Shown here: piece after piece, positions 1-11,264 of the stretch
Position numbering within the stretch: position 1 is the stretch's first letter
Layout of the letters: every line of letters starts with the position of its first letter
Assembly: GCA_035610365.1 (NCBI GenBank)
Contig: CM069432.1
Coordinates: forward strand, 5,270,001 to 5,334,000
Length of the DNA: 64,000 nucleotides
Source: Aquatica leii
Lineage: Eukaryota > Arthropoda > Insecta > Coleoptera > Lampyridae
Reading direction: 5' to 3'
Made by a program: the position numbers and the translations under genes
Notes under the pieces: generated by a model
What the model was told of the DNA's origin: nothing
Seen by the model: only the letters and a program-made list of their open reading frames with translations
The model's database searches: none

Positions 1-3000
1 GGCCTGTGGAACGCTCCTGCAACGTTCGAGCGTTTGATGGAGACCATCTTGCGCGGATTGTCTTGGAAGACGTGCTTGGTTTACCTGGACGACGTGATCG
101 TGGTTGGAAGGTCGTTTGAAGAGCACTTGAACAACTTGAAGGAAGTGTTCCAGAGATTACGTGGGGCTAACCTCAAACTGAGCCCAAAGAAGTGCCACGT
201 ATTTAAGAAGGAAGTCCAATACCTTGGCCACGTCGTATCTAGAGATGGAGTAAGGGCTGACCCAGACAAAATCCGAGCAGTGCAAGCATGGCCAAGACCG
301 ATCGACAAACATCAGGTCCGAAGTTTCCTTGGGTTGTGCACTTATTATAGAAGATTTGTCCCCGGATTTGCCAATATTGCCAAACCATTGACAAAACTAA
401 CCGAAGAATAAGCAGAATTTAGATGGAATAAAGACTGCGAAAATTCCTTTAATCAACTAAAACAGGCCCTAGTCACTTCGCCGATTTTGAGTTATCCACG
501 AGAAGATGGAAAGTTTGTTTTGGATACCGACGCAAGCAATATGGCCATAGGCGCGGTCCTTTTGCAGGTTCAAGATGGACAAGAAAAGGTTATCGCGTAC
601 TTTAGCAAGGTTTTGTCTAGGCCAGAAAGGAATTATTGCGTGACTAGGAGGGAGCTGTTAGCAGTCGTTAAGTCCATCGAACATTTCTACAAGTATTTGT
701 ATGGACGAAAATTCTTACTGAGAACAGACCACGCCGCTTTAAAATGGGTACTGCAGTTACGTAACCCAGAAGGACAAGTAGCAAGATGGATCGAGAGACT
801 GCAAGAGTATGACTACGACACAGAACACCGTGCCGGAAGCAGTAATCGGAACGCTGATGCCTTGTCCAGAAGACCATGTCCGGCGGACTGCAGCCATTGT
901 TCGCGGCTGGAAGAAAAAGTCGAATGCCTCCGGAGAACTGCTATGGTTGATGATGAGTGCGAACCTGAGCAGTTACGTCGCGAAGAAGAAGACGATCCTG
1001 AAATAAGACTACTCCTGGACTGGAAAGAAAGCGGCCGACGACCAACCTGGGAAGAAGTGAGTGCTTTGGGCAAAAATATCAAAGCGTACTGGGCGCAGTG
1101 GGACTCCTTGATAGTAGAAGACGGTCTTCTTAAGCGATCCCTAGAAAGTGCCGAGGGCACGGGAAACAGACTACAGCTGGTAGTGCCGAAGAGCAGGGTG
1201 ACCGAAGTGTTGAAGCATCTCCACGATGGGACATCAGGAGGACACTTTGGCATTAAGAAGACGTTGGGTAAAATGCGAGAACGATTCTACTGGATGAACT
1301 GCAAAGAGGACGTCATGAAATGGTGCCGTAAATGCATAGTCTGCGCTTCAGGAAATGGTCCAGCGAGAAAGCGCAAAGCACCCATGAAACAATACAACGT
1401 AGGAAGCCCTTTGGAAAGAGTAGCGATTGACATCGCAGGGCCGTTCCCAGAATCCGATTCGGGAAATAAATACATCCTGGTGGCGATGGATTATTTCACG
1501 AAATGGACGGAGGCTTACGCCATACCCAATCAGGAAGCAGCTACAGTCGCAGACGTATTAGTAAAGGAGTTTTTCTGCCGGTTTGGAGTTCCGTTGGAAT
1601 TACACTCCGATCAATGCCGCAATTTTGAGTCTGGGCTGTTTCAAGAAGTTTGCCGACTGTTAGGAATTAAAAAGACTGGGACAACGCCTCTCCATACTCA
1701 GTCTGATGGCATGGTTGAACGGATGAATCGAACAATGGGCAAGTACTTAGCCAAGGTAGTGTCCGAACACCAAAGGGACTGGGATCAGTACTTGCACCTT
1801 TTCTTAATGGCATACCGATCATCCGTTCACGAAAGCACAGGTCAAACACCATCCTGTGTCATGCTCGGTCGTGAGATAAGATTACCATGCGATCTTCAAT
1901 TTGGGCGAAGACCGGAAGAAGAGGTTGCTGGAGAAGATTACGTCAGCAAGCTGGCCAAGAGGTTAGACGAAGTACATGAAGAGGTCCGTAAAAACACACA
2001 AATTGCCAGCGACAGGATGAAAACAAGATATGACGTCAAGGCGCAAAATGGTGGGTTTCAACCTGGCCATATGGTCTGGTTGTATAACCCTCAAAGGAGA
2101 CGTGGTTTGTCGCCGAAGCTGCAAAGGCAATGGGAGGGCCCCTATGAAGTCGTGCAGCGTATTAACGACGTTATATACCGCATCCGAAAACCGCCCATAG
2201 GCAAGCCACAAGTGGTCCACGTCGATCGTCTAGCCCCGTTTGCTGGCGATAACCACAATCCGCAAGTTCAGGTCCGAACCAGAGTAATAAGTAGTAGAAC
2301 TAGGAATCCAATCGAAGAAATGAAGTTCGAAAAGTTTATGAACTTATACGGGGGTTCTGGAAAAGCTAGGTTCGGAGTTACCACCGAGGAACAACAAGAC
2401 CTGTTTCAGACACAAAAAGATTACGCCATCGCACATTGCGTGAGCGAGGACCTTGACATGTCCAAAGGGGCTGCAGTCGTGTTTAAAAAGAAGTGTGGGC
2501 AGCTAGATGAATTACGAAGACAGCAACCGGCAGTCGGAAAGGTTTTAGGACTACGTGGTGACGGACACTTCGTTTTCTATCTGGTCACCAAGAAATACTC
2601 ACGTGTCAAGCCGTTATACAAAGATCTGTGGCGAACATTATGGAGTCTCAAGAGACAAATGGAGTTCCATCATGTTAAGAAATTGGCAGTACCCAAGCTT
2701 GGTTGTGGCTTAGATCAACTGAATTGGAGGACAGTTCGAAACATGTTGGAGGTCGTCTTCCGAGGAACAGACATTCAAGTGTTGGTCTGTAGTTACCAAC
2801 CGAGGAGAGTATTGGGTCAGGAAAAGTCCATTGACTGTTACTTTTATGGTCAAGGAAGTTGCCGAAATGGAGGAAGTTGCCGCTATCGCCACGATCCCTT
2901 TTACCGGTGTCGCATCCAGTCTCCTGTTCTGGGACAGAACAGTCCTAAGAAGGGGGCAGTGAAACATTCAAGAAATTACTTGCAAATGCAAGAGCTTTCT

Positions 3001-3024
3001 AGAAGGCTGTTATCTATTTTCTAG
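1..3024 (+). pseudogene. gypsy Pol with C-terminal macro domain and CCCH finger; one in-frame stop
   Basis: One frame is open from base 1 to 3024 except for a TAA at 409-411. RT has the YLDD catalytic motif. RNase H (LDTDAS, RRELLAV, LRTDHAAL) follows at about 500-860. Numbering the long ORF from 487, the integrase zinc module has histidines near residue 244 and CRKC at 280-283; the core triad is D315, D375, E411, the canonical D,D(35)E spacing. A GPY/F motif lies at 551. Beyond it, residues about 630-770 match the TARG1/OARD1 macro-domain pattern: AIAHCVSEDLDMSKGAAVVF, a KKK run at 667-669, and GCGLD with D743. Residues 784-802 form C-x7-C-x5-C-x3-H, a CCCH finger. Integrase after the second catalytic Asp reads SDQC where SDQG is usual. 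The stop at 409 suggests this copy is dead, but the remaining 845 codons are intact. Confidence 0.88.
2947..2956 (+). promoter_or_regulatory. polypurine tract of the first gypsy element
   Basis: An all-purine run, AAGAAGGGGG, lies just before the candidate LTR start (AGTG/TGAAACA at 2958-2966). In LTR elements this tract primes plus-strand DNA synthesis. It lies inside the end of the pol ORF, so the ORF runs into the LTR. Confidence 0.6.
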
Positions 3025-3435
3025 AAGTTATAGCGAAAAGTGAGGAACGATCGAGAAGGATTTCCGTATGTCTATATATAGCTACGAGACAGATCGTAGG
3101 TCAGTTATTGCTGGAATGTGAATGCATGCAGTATTAAGAAGATTATTCAAGTGAAGATAAATAAGTGATTAGCACGTGCGAAGTTTTAAATAAATAACAG
3201 TGTACACCGAATTGAGTGAACGTGACTTACAGTGTGAAATCCGAGGACGTTATCTTATCTCGTGTTAGTGATAGTGTTATACAACGGTTATACATAAATT
3301 CGTGTAAGTGTTTTCATTAAATATTATTAGATTTAATTAAGTTCGGTTAATTTAAAAGTGTACATATTTCTAGATTAAGTAAACGTATTTTTAGTATTTA
3401 TAAATAATTAGTTTTTAATAAATAAATACGTAACA
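2958..3435 (+). repeat. putative 3' LTR of the first gypsy element
   Basis: The segment starts right after the polypurine tract and ends at TACGTAACA, giving TG...CA termini. It contains a TATA box at 3073-3080, an initiator-like TCAGT at 3101 and AATAAA at 3189-3194, a normal U3-R-U5 order. The limits are inferred because the 5' LTR is not in the window. Confidence 0.55.
3073..3105 (+). promoter_or_regulatory. LTR core promoter: TATA box plus TCAGT initiator
   Basis: TATATATA at 3073-3080 is followed by TCAGT at 3101-3105. The initiator A at 3103 lies 30 bases from the TATA start, the spacing expected of an arthropod RNA polymerase II promoter. It would drive retrotransposon transcription, or readthrough into flanking DNA. 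Confidence 0.6.
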
Positions 3436-3581
3436 ATATGTTAATATATAGGAAATATCATGCCCCCGGTTCCAGATATTATATCAAATGTTGCATTTTA
3501 GCGATAACAGCGTAGGTATCAGACGACCGGTTGGTTACAAAAACCTACACCCCTTTTGAATAAATTAAAAAAAAAACATTT

Positions 3582-3912
3582 ATGGATCCGATTATACCAG
3601 CAGAAAACGTTGGTGTCGTTTCGAGGCAGACTTTACAATACATTAAAAATAAAAGGCATAAATTCGGAATGAAGCTGTTGAAATTATGTCTAGAAAAGGG
3701 CTACACATACAATTTCAGCGTTTACTGTGGTAAATCCAAAGATGAACAGATGTCAGTCCCGTCCAAAATTGTCTTGGATCTACTAGGTAATCTTCTAATT
3801 CTCCAATAGAAGACGTTGTGCTACCTGCTATCCAAAAATTTCTGAGCAGTGGGAATACAAGGAGACATGAAAAAAAAATGTTCTGCGTGCAATAAACATT
3901 ACTGCCTTTCAT
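3582..3912 (+). pseudogene. piggyBac-like transposase remnant
   Basis: A 75-codon ORF reads KRHKFGMKLLKLCLEKGYTY, NFSVYCGK and SVPSKIVLDLL, matching the piggyBac/PGBD catalytic-domain pattern in which FG-KL...GY-Y-F-YCGK precedes V--DL. After a stop at 3807-3809, another frame at about 3870-3900 gives KKKCSACNKHYC, resembling the cysteine-rich C-terminal finger of this family. The middle of the domain is deleted and the N-terminal half is absent. Dead fragment. Confidence 0.6.
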
Positions 3913-6289
3913 TTTTTTTTTAAGTGCTTATAGCAGTCAAAAAATGATATTTTTGTAAGCTTTTTGACGTTTTATAACTCTTTGTCTGTGGGACAAATAA
4001 CTTTTTTATTATTTGTTAAATACAAACATAAAAATAAAACATGTTTTCCAAAATATTGTTTTTCAAAAAATATGTTTTTTTGAATCAATTTGCTGTATGG
4101 TGCTACGTTGGTTTCACGTTAACAGGCCAAATACAAGAAATGGTTCGTCATACTTTTTATTATAGCATTAGTTTAAATGGATCGCGATTTTATGCAGCAA
4201 AATGTGTCGATACTACAAACTTGGTCTCATATAGCCTGTAAATCCAAAATATGTATGAGACCACGTTGGTCTCTTCTGGCACCCAACGTGTTAAAGAATA
4301 CGTTTGCGAAAAAGTAATCGCTTTCTGTTTAAACTTCTCTTTAAGAAAAACTAAAAGTTTGTGGAAAAACAAATCCGCGAAAAATGTATTTTGTAGGAAA
4401 GGGTCTGAGTTTTGAAGTACCTGACTTATTTATTTTCATGTATTTATTTTTTTTATCTCAGAATAATATTTCGCGTTTTAAGGTTCATCTATAATTTATG
4501 GAAATAAATTACATAAATGTAAATATAAATCTGATTTAAGTTTTTTAATGACGAAAAATAAAAGAAAACGAAAGAATTGATGAATGTTTCATATTTTTCT
4601 ATGTGATTGCGTTTCGTCGTTGCAACCAACAAAATTAGTTAACAAACTCGCGTCAACACTAACATTGAAAATGACGATACGCGAGAGGACGTAATCAAAA
4701 TTCTATTAAAAGTTTGAGTGGCGCCGTTAACTTAGCACGACGACGGGTGCATCTGAATGCGTGTCCTACGGGAAATGTTCGTTAATTTTCATTTCCCGCT
4801 ACTCTTTGTTTTTAAATCTGGCCGATAATTGCTTTAGAACATTTCTTTTTTAAAATTCGCTTTGATTGCGCGTCTCAAAATCGTTCGTACTTTTAGAAAT
4901 AGCCGCATTTATTTTCCATAATTGTAAAGAAATCGTTTCTACTACTTTTATTGTTGTCTTATCTCGAGGGTACATTATTCTGAATTTGCTGGTCATCTTA
5001 GTAACATTCGAGTGAGCTCGAGGATCATTGTTTGTGTCTCAGATCGCTGCTCTTCAATCAGAAGGGGAATTCATCCTGGGAGTGAACAAACCGCCCTTAT
5101 CGTATTTTACCCACTCTTAGTCTTAAGTTTCATTTATAGAAGTCATCCATGAGAGAAGCTAAAGCTATTTTGGTCAATAATAGATAATAACTGTTGAAAC
5201 CAAATGCAAATTAACTAATTACAATGCTGAATTTGAGATGCATGTAATTGCGATAGATTTTATATAATCGCAAGCGGAGAAATGGCAGACAGAACGAGCA
5301 CGTGAAAACTCACGTGGCCTGAAACGTGAACGTGTGACGCGAGTAATACTTAACAGAGAAATCTGATCGATTAAATTATATCAGTTCAATTTTGTAGGAG
5401 TAGTGTATTAGTTGTTTCCTAAAATTTGCACTAAAGTTTTTATATTTGAGTTTTTGTTGCTTTCTTAAACTCTTTAGAACCCAATAGCGACATACTTTGA
5501 GGGGTTAGAGAAGATAGATTGAACAAATTAAGAGGACGTAGAAGTTAGATACTGCATCTCCAGAGAGAAATTTTGGTTGTTATTGTCGAGGCCGAGGATT
5601 AGTTCTAAATTTTAAATGAAACAAATTGTTATTTATCGGTGGTTATGTAATTATATAAAACTTTGTTATATTATTATTTAGTGTTGGAATACAAAAAATG
5701 ATGATAAAAAGGAATTAAAATTAAATCTGTTGTGCGTGAGCTTGTTAAAGACAACATTGAGGGTTTGTATAAACACGGTCTGGAGTAACCCCATCGCTTA
5801 AGTAAACAGTTTGTTTCATTAGATGGAGATGATCTGTAGGTTATAGTGTTTATGAACAAACACGAACTAGGACTGTCACGTCCTCTACGACGGCCTTTAC
5901 TGGTTGGTTCGAGAGCAATATAAAAATTACACGTACATTTACGCATTCTGCGTTAGCTGTGTACTAATATTTCGGATTTTACTTCTTTTTATATTTTATT
6001 ACGACATAATTTTTATATTAAGTCTAAAGTGAAATCATTTCAAAGAATACTAATGTAACTACTAAATTCTTCACGAAATAGTTGCTTAGTTTTTTAAGAG
6101 GTTAAGTGATTAACAGTCACAGATTTATTACAAATGATTGACCATTAGTGTGGGCCGTTCTTATACTTGGCAATTTTTTTTTAAATTAAGCTATGCTATA
6201 GGTAGCAAAAGATGCACTCTATAAGACTTTAAAAAAAAACGGCGAAAAAAGTGAAAATCTTTTGCCTTCTACAAGCCCTTACATTTTAG
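3913..6289. other. AT-rich non-coding stretch
   Basis: No coding region I can support. It holds a hairpin with arms GGTCTCATA (4223-4231) and TATGAGACC (4254-4262), with a further GGTCTC at 4267-4272, possibly a terminal part of the piggyBac-like remnant. It also has four ACGTG cores at 5300-5334 (listed separately). Short ORFs here have no recognisable domains. Confidence 0.6.
5299..5334 (+). promoter_or_regulatory. cluster of ACGTG / CACGTG E-box-like motifs
   Basis: CACGTG occurs at 5299-5304 and 5311-5316. ACGTG cores start at 5300, 5312, 5324 and 5330; the first three are exactly 12 bases apart. CACGTG is the binding site class of bHLH-type factors. No gene is visible beside it, so function is unproven. 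Confidence 0.3.
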
Positions 6290-7605
6290 AATTTTTTTGA
6301 ATTAGGTCAGTGTAGTTCGTTGCGGAGAAATTCACTTTGGGTATTACGAATTGTCTTATTGATGTATCCTCAACAGTTTGGTGATTTCTTGACTTGAGAA
6401 TTCGTCTTAAAGCCAATTCTCTAATAAAATGACGGTTGTCATTCAACATACTCAGAAGAATATTTTCGGGGTGTAGAAATTAAGCGTTTCACTGAATTAC
6501 TGGATCGATAACACACTTCAGTTCATCATTTAAGTAGCGCAAAAGTTCAATTGTCTTAAATACATGCAGAGCACCGTTTCTACAAGAAGAATGAACTTTT
6601 ATCGAAAACCACATGGGCGCATAGACTCTCACAATAAATTCAACGAGACCCTTCAAATTGATCGATGGATTCTCTGTAGCAAGATACAGCCGCAACAACC
6701 GGTTAGCCTTCGTAACCCACCTGGCGTGGGAGAATTTTCCTGGATTGCGATTTGCTAAAATCCGGGGGACAATAGCCAGAGGTAACTGCTTGACATTCCT
6801 CATACAAACATTGCTGATCATTTCTGAGATCTTTTGGATCGACTTCTAAGGAATTGCCTTATATAGGCTCAAAATTAGCAATTAGCAAATGCTCACAATT
6901 TTCAAGACATTTGCGAATTGGTCAAGAATATTTTTTGGGACCTGCAATACCTCTGTCAAGATACTGGAACAAGTGTCTTAAGGGCAGTGTTTCAAAGTAC
7001 CTAATTGCACTATTTTTGGTGCCAGTATTGACAACAGTGCCATCGCAACCAATAACACTAAGTTAATCCAACACTATACCACTTGTAACACAAAAATCGT
7101 AAATACTTTGAGCGATCGATTTTCCAGTGCCATAAGTTAAGGTAAAATGACCTATATATATCGAGCCCGGTTCCTCAACAAGAGATATATGTTCTTCATT
7201 TATGGTTCTACGATGAAAACGATTATCTATTTTCTCTTGGTATAATGTATTATCCTTCCGTCCATCAAAGAAAATACTTTCTATTGGTCCAAGAGTAGCT
7301 GCAGATGTGTTTCGGAGGGAATCTCTGTTCTTACTTTATTTTTTTCAATTATCTTTGATGAATCTTGTTATAATTCCAATATTTTGTAAGACTGCAGGCG
7401 CGATTGCGGGAGCCGATCTGTCTGAAATACCAAACTGGTCACAGACTCTTGCTAGTGTTGGAAGCTGTAGCATGTTACGACATATTTGCTTATTTAAAAT
7501 GCAACCTGAGGTTCCTGCTGTTTCTAATGTGCTCTTAGTCGTAACATTTACATCGGAAATAATGTTGGATGAGCTGCTGGCTAGCGGTAAATTATTATTA
7601 GATGC
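6290..7605 (-). pseudogene. DDE-type transposase relic, arthropod family with FDGRKD and GCDGT motifs
   Basis: Read on the minus strand across several frames: NMLQLPTLARVCDQFGISDR, then IFFDGRKDNTLYQEKI, RTINEEHISLVEEPGS, VIGCDGTVVNTGTKN, PLRHLFQYLDRGIAGP, NRLLRLYLATENPS, VRVYAPMWF, and finally HPENILLSMLND and RELALRRILKSRN. I recognise this order as a repeat-encoded protein common in insect genomes. The Asp residues of FDGRKD and GCDGT are the likely first two catalytic acids. Several stops and frameshifts kill it. Its N-terminal continuation lies beyond the LINE at 7614-11509: on the far side of the LINE the frame reads IEQNFVLDQ and continues into ASNNNLPLASSSN here. Confidence 0.65.
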
Positions 7606-7613
7606 TTGATCTA
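7606..7613. repeat. LINE target-site duplication, left copy (TTGATCTA)
   Basis: The 8-mer TTGATCTA here is repeated at 11510-11517, bracketing the LINE exactly. Removing the LINE and one copy restores an open frame of the transposase relic. Confidence 0.65.
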
Positions 7614-7695
7614 TTATTTGTTATTTTACCTAGGGGTGGTCCCAATATGGTCCCGCCACCGCGACCTGTAGGTCTATTGTGCTCCCCGATGTTTT

Positions 7696-10600
7696 CTACC
7701 CTTCTAGAATACCTGTATCTTTGACAAAGTCCAAGATTTCAGTAGGGCGAATCTTCGTTACTTCCTGTTGTGTAATCTTTTTATTTCCAAGTAGGCGTTC
7801 TCTTGCCCTTGTGAAAGCTATCAGTCAGTCCCATTTTATGCAGGTGTTTGTTTAAACGACAGTAGTCTGTCACCATCTCTGTCGCAAGTTTGATCTTCGT
7901 CCTACTTAACTTTAAGATGGACGTTGCTAAGCCCTCGTCGGGGGTTTCCAGAAAGACCTTAGAATGATCACGTCCTGGGACTTTAGACCAGTGTCTGCAG
8001 TGCTCTTTTGTGAGTATTGCTTGAATCTCCTGTTTGGCTGTGTTATATGTAATCTCACAAGCCGGTTCAGGGCCTATGAGTGGTTTCGCACTTGCCGCCC
8101 TGGCAAGCTCGTCAGCAACCTGGTTACCCGCGATCCCCGCATGCCCAGGTGCCCATACTAGTGTAACTGTATTACACCTACCTAGTGCGTTTAGCATTTG
8201 TGTGAATTCAAGTACTAGCCCTGAGTTCACCACATATGATTCTAATGCTGCAATCGCTGCTTTGCTGTCTGTGACTATAAAGATTTTCCTGTTAGAAAGG
8301 TTCTCTTTTAATAGTTGAGCAGATGCTGTCAGGATTGAATATACCTCGGCTTGGAACACGGTCGCTTTTTGACCTAGGCTTACAGAGATTCTGCAGCTCT
8401 GTCCATTGCTCCCGTACACTCTAGAGCCAGTGCCCTCAGTGGTTTTTGAGCCATCTGTGTAATATACGATTCCATTCAGCTTTGTTTTGTTGGAATTGTT
8501 CTCCCAGTCGTAACGGGTGGGGATTGTTGTCTTAAACAGTTTAATAGGACAAACTGTTTTAGGTATTCTCTCAGTTATCATACTGAGGTTTTTGTCTTTA
8601 GAGATCTCGTCAAAGATGGTCGAATGCCCCACCCTTGACGATCCCTCCTCGCCGTTGACTCTCAGGCGGTATGCCCCTCTGAGTGCCTCCGCCCTAATTA
8701 CTAGGTGTAGTGGCGGCAGGTCCAGGAGAGTCTCCATGGCTGCCGTCGGGGTGGTTATCATTGCCCCCGTGATTCCAAGGCAAGCTCTGCGGTGTACCTT
8801 GCTGAGTATCTGTATGGCCCTCTGGGTGAAGGTCTTATGCCACCACACCAGTGACGCGTATGTAATGATCGATCTGATCATTCGAGTGTAGATCCAGTGG
8901 GTCATCTTTGGAGATAAGCCCTACTTGCTTCCGAACGCTCGCCTGCAAGCCCACAAGGACTTTGTGGCTTTGTTTGCTATTCTCTCTAGGTGTGGTTTGA
9001 AGGTTAGCCTCTGGTCTAATGTTACGCCCAAGTATTTGCCTTCCCTCACTACCTGTAGCTTGGCTCCGTACATTGCTATGCTCTTTAGCTTTGTTGGCCC
9101 TTTCCTTCGTGAGAAGAGAATGAGGTTCGTTTTTGCCGTATTGACCGACAAGCCCTCTTCTCTACACCACCGTTCGACTAGATTTAAGGCTCCCTGCATC
9201 ACAACTGATACGGTCTCTTCAAATCTGCCACGTACCACAATCACTATGTCGTCGGCGTAGCCAACCGTGTTGTAGCCTGCCTCACTTAATTGCCTCAGCA
9301 GTCCGTCTACCACCAAACACCACAGTAACGGGGAGAGAACTCCTCCCTGCGGACATCCTCGTGCAGCTCGGACCGCTACAGAGTCATTATTAAGCGAGGC
9401 CGTAATGTTTCTATGTCTTAGCATGGTATCAATCCATCTACCCACAGTAGTATGTACCCCTTTGCTTTCCATGGCAGTTCTAATCGATTCTAGAGAGGTA
9501 TTATCAAACGCCCCCTCTATGTCTAAAAACGTCCTCAGAGCCACTTCCTTGCATGAGATCGCCCTTTTGGTTGCGTCCACTACTCTGTGGACGGCAAGTT
9601 CACTGGATTTACCTGGTTGATAGGCACATTGGTATTTACTGATGGGACCAGGCCCTAGCACCTCGTCCCTAATGTGTCGCTCAATGAGTTTCTCCAGTAG
9701 TTTGAGGAGAAATGACGTTAGACTGATAGGTCTAAACGACTTAGCTAGGGCGTATGAGTCCCGCCCAGGTTTGGGTATAAATACGACTTTTACGTCCCTC
9801 CACGCCATAGGTATGTATCTCAGGGCAACGCTTGCCCTTAGTAATGTACATAGTGTGGAGGCTAGCAGGTCTAAGCCTTGTAATAGAGCAGGGAAAATTC
9901 CATCCATCCCTGGGGATTTGTATGGATGAAAATTTTTTACTACCCACCTAATTTTGGTTAGGTTCACTATCTGATGAGCTAGAACCCAATCTGTCCTGTT
10001 CCGCCTCGAGATGGGTTCCAGAGTTGTTGATACGCTAGCGTCAGATTTGGTAAGGGTCTTTGATCCCGGAAAGTGTGACTGGAGCAGAAGCTCCAAGGTC
10101 TTCTTTACGGTCTCTGTGTAACCCCCCACACTTTTCTTCAAGGAACCGATTCTAGTCTCTGTTCCTCCTTGTAAAGCTCTTTGGAGTCTCGCACCTTCTG
10201 GAATCTGTTCGATTTCCTCGCAGTGCCTTCTCCACGAGTCACGTTTTGCCTTTCTTATGGCCTTATTGTATTCGGTGAGTGTGGTTCGGTATGTACCCCA
10301 TTCCCCGGTGTTTTTTGCCCTATTAAAGAGCTTTCTTGTCTGAGACCGCAATCGAGAGAGTCCCTCATGCCACCAGGGCATTTTACTTGAGGTTCTTTTC
10401 TCTTTTGCGGGACAGCTTGCCTCATAGGCATCTATGATGGCCATGCGAAGGTTTTCTTCCATGGCCTCCAATCCCGCCGAGTCATTCACCTTCTCGGGGC
10501 AGTTTTCGAGCTTGACCTTTAGGTTCTCTCTATAGAGGTCCCAATTGGTTCTTTCCGGATTTCTGTGTACGACCATTGCCGCTTCTCTTGACTCAATGTC

Positions 10601-11264
10601 GATGCGAATATATCTATGGTCAGATAGCGATGGTTCTTCCGACACATGCCATTTGTGTACTGAGCTGCAGGCAGTCACAGTTCCAAATGTTATATCAATT
10701 ACCTCCCTTCGTCGAATATTGACGAAGGTCGGCTCGTTGCTTACGTTGGCCACCTCTAGATTTTTTTAAATAATATAATCTAGGAGAGACTCACTTCTTT
10801 TGTTGATGTCCGTGCTGCCCCACACAGTGTGGTGCGCATTGGCATCGCATCCGAGGAGGATTTGCCATCCTTTCCGCTGACAGTGGTCCACCAGTTTGGA
10901 GACTTTTATGGTTGGTGGTGGATTTGGTTGGTCGTAGGGGAGGTATGCGGATGCGAGCACAAGCTCCCTCTCGCTCCCATCCCTTTTCATTGTCAGCGTC
11001 ACTGCCGTCAGGTCTCTGCAACAGAATTCCCAAAGTGGCAGTAGTTGAACGCTATCTCTATCTATAATGCACGATCTGGGATTGGTTTCGGTTGGCTCAG
11101 CAATGAGCCGCGCTCCTCTAAATCTCAGACCTCGTATTTGCCCTTTAAAAGTCTAAGGTTCTTGTACTAGGGCTACATCAATATGATGTTTATTCATATA
11201 AGCACAGAGGGCAGCAGATGCCGCCCTACTGTGATGTAGGTTTATTTGTACAAGTTTAACTATT
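7696..11264 (-). pseudogene. LINE ORF2: endonuclease, reverse transcriptase, RNase H
   Basis: A single frame from about 11264 downward carries an endonuclease (INLHHSRAASAAL, LLGCDANAHHTVWGS, LSDHRYI), RT (RPISLTSFLLKLLEKLIERH, AYQPGKSSELAV, FLDIEGAFDN, GCPQGGVLSPLLW, GYADDIVIVV) and RNase H (YYTDGSKT, FQAEVYS, VTDSKAAIAALES, WAPGHAGIAGNQVADELA). In-frame stops: TAG at 11155-11153 (after VQEP, where Trp is expected), TAA after LLDYII at 10766-10768, and TAG at 8921-8923 (after FGSK, where Trp is expected). Near 7800 a deletion removes the usual C-terminal cysteine knuckle and shifts the frame. The natural end, RPTEILDFVKDTGILEG, resumes in the next frame and stops at 7696-7698. Otherwise remarkably complete. 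Confidence 0.88.

Larger units (their letters stand above)
1..3435 (+). mobile_element. Ty3/gypsy LTR retrotransposon, 3' part (5' end outside window)
   Basis: The window opens inside the reverse transcriptase of a Ty3/gypsy element. Order: RT thumb side, RNase H, integrase, GPY/F module, an extra macro domain and CCCH finger, a polypurine tract, then an LTR-like segment with TATA box, initiator and AATAAA. The RT-RNase H-integrase order is diagnostic for Ty3/gypsy. Gag, protease and the 5' LTR lie left of base 1, so the LTR ends cannot be fixed by comparison; the right limit is the best TG...CA candidate. Confidence 0.85.

Noticed and set aside
813-1253. 146-codon minus-strand ORF across the first gypsy pol
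   Set aside because: Antisense shadow of the RNase H/integrase linker; serine-rich and without a recognisable fold.
5674-5946. 90-codon minus-strand ORF
   Set aside because: No recognisable domain, atypical composition and no neighbours; kept as non-coding.
8517-10390. Several plus-strand ORFs of 70-124 codons across the LINE
   Set aside because: They are antisense shadows of the minus-strand RT and RNase H frame and have no domain of their own.
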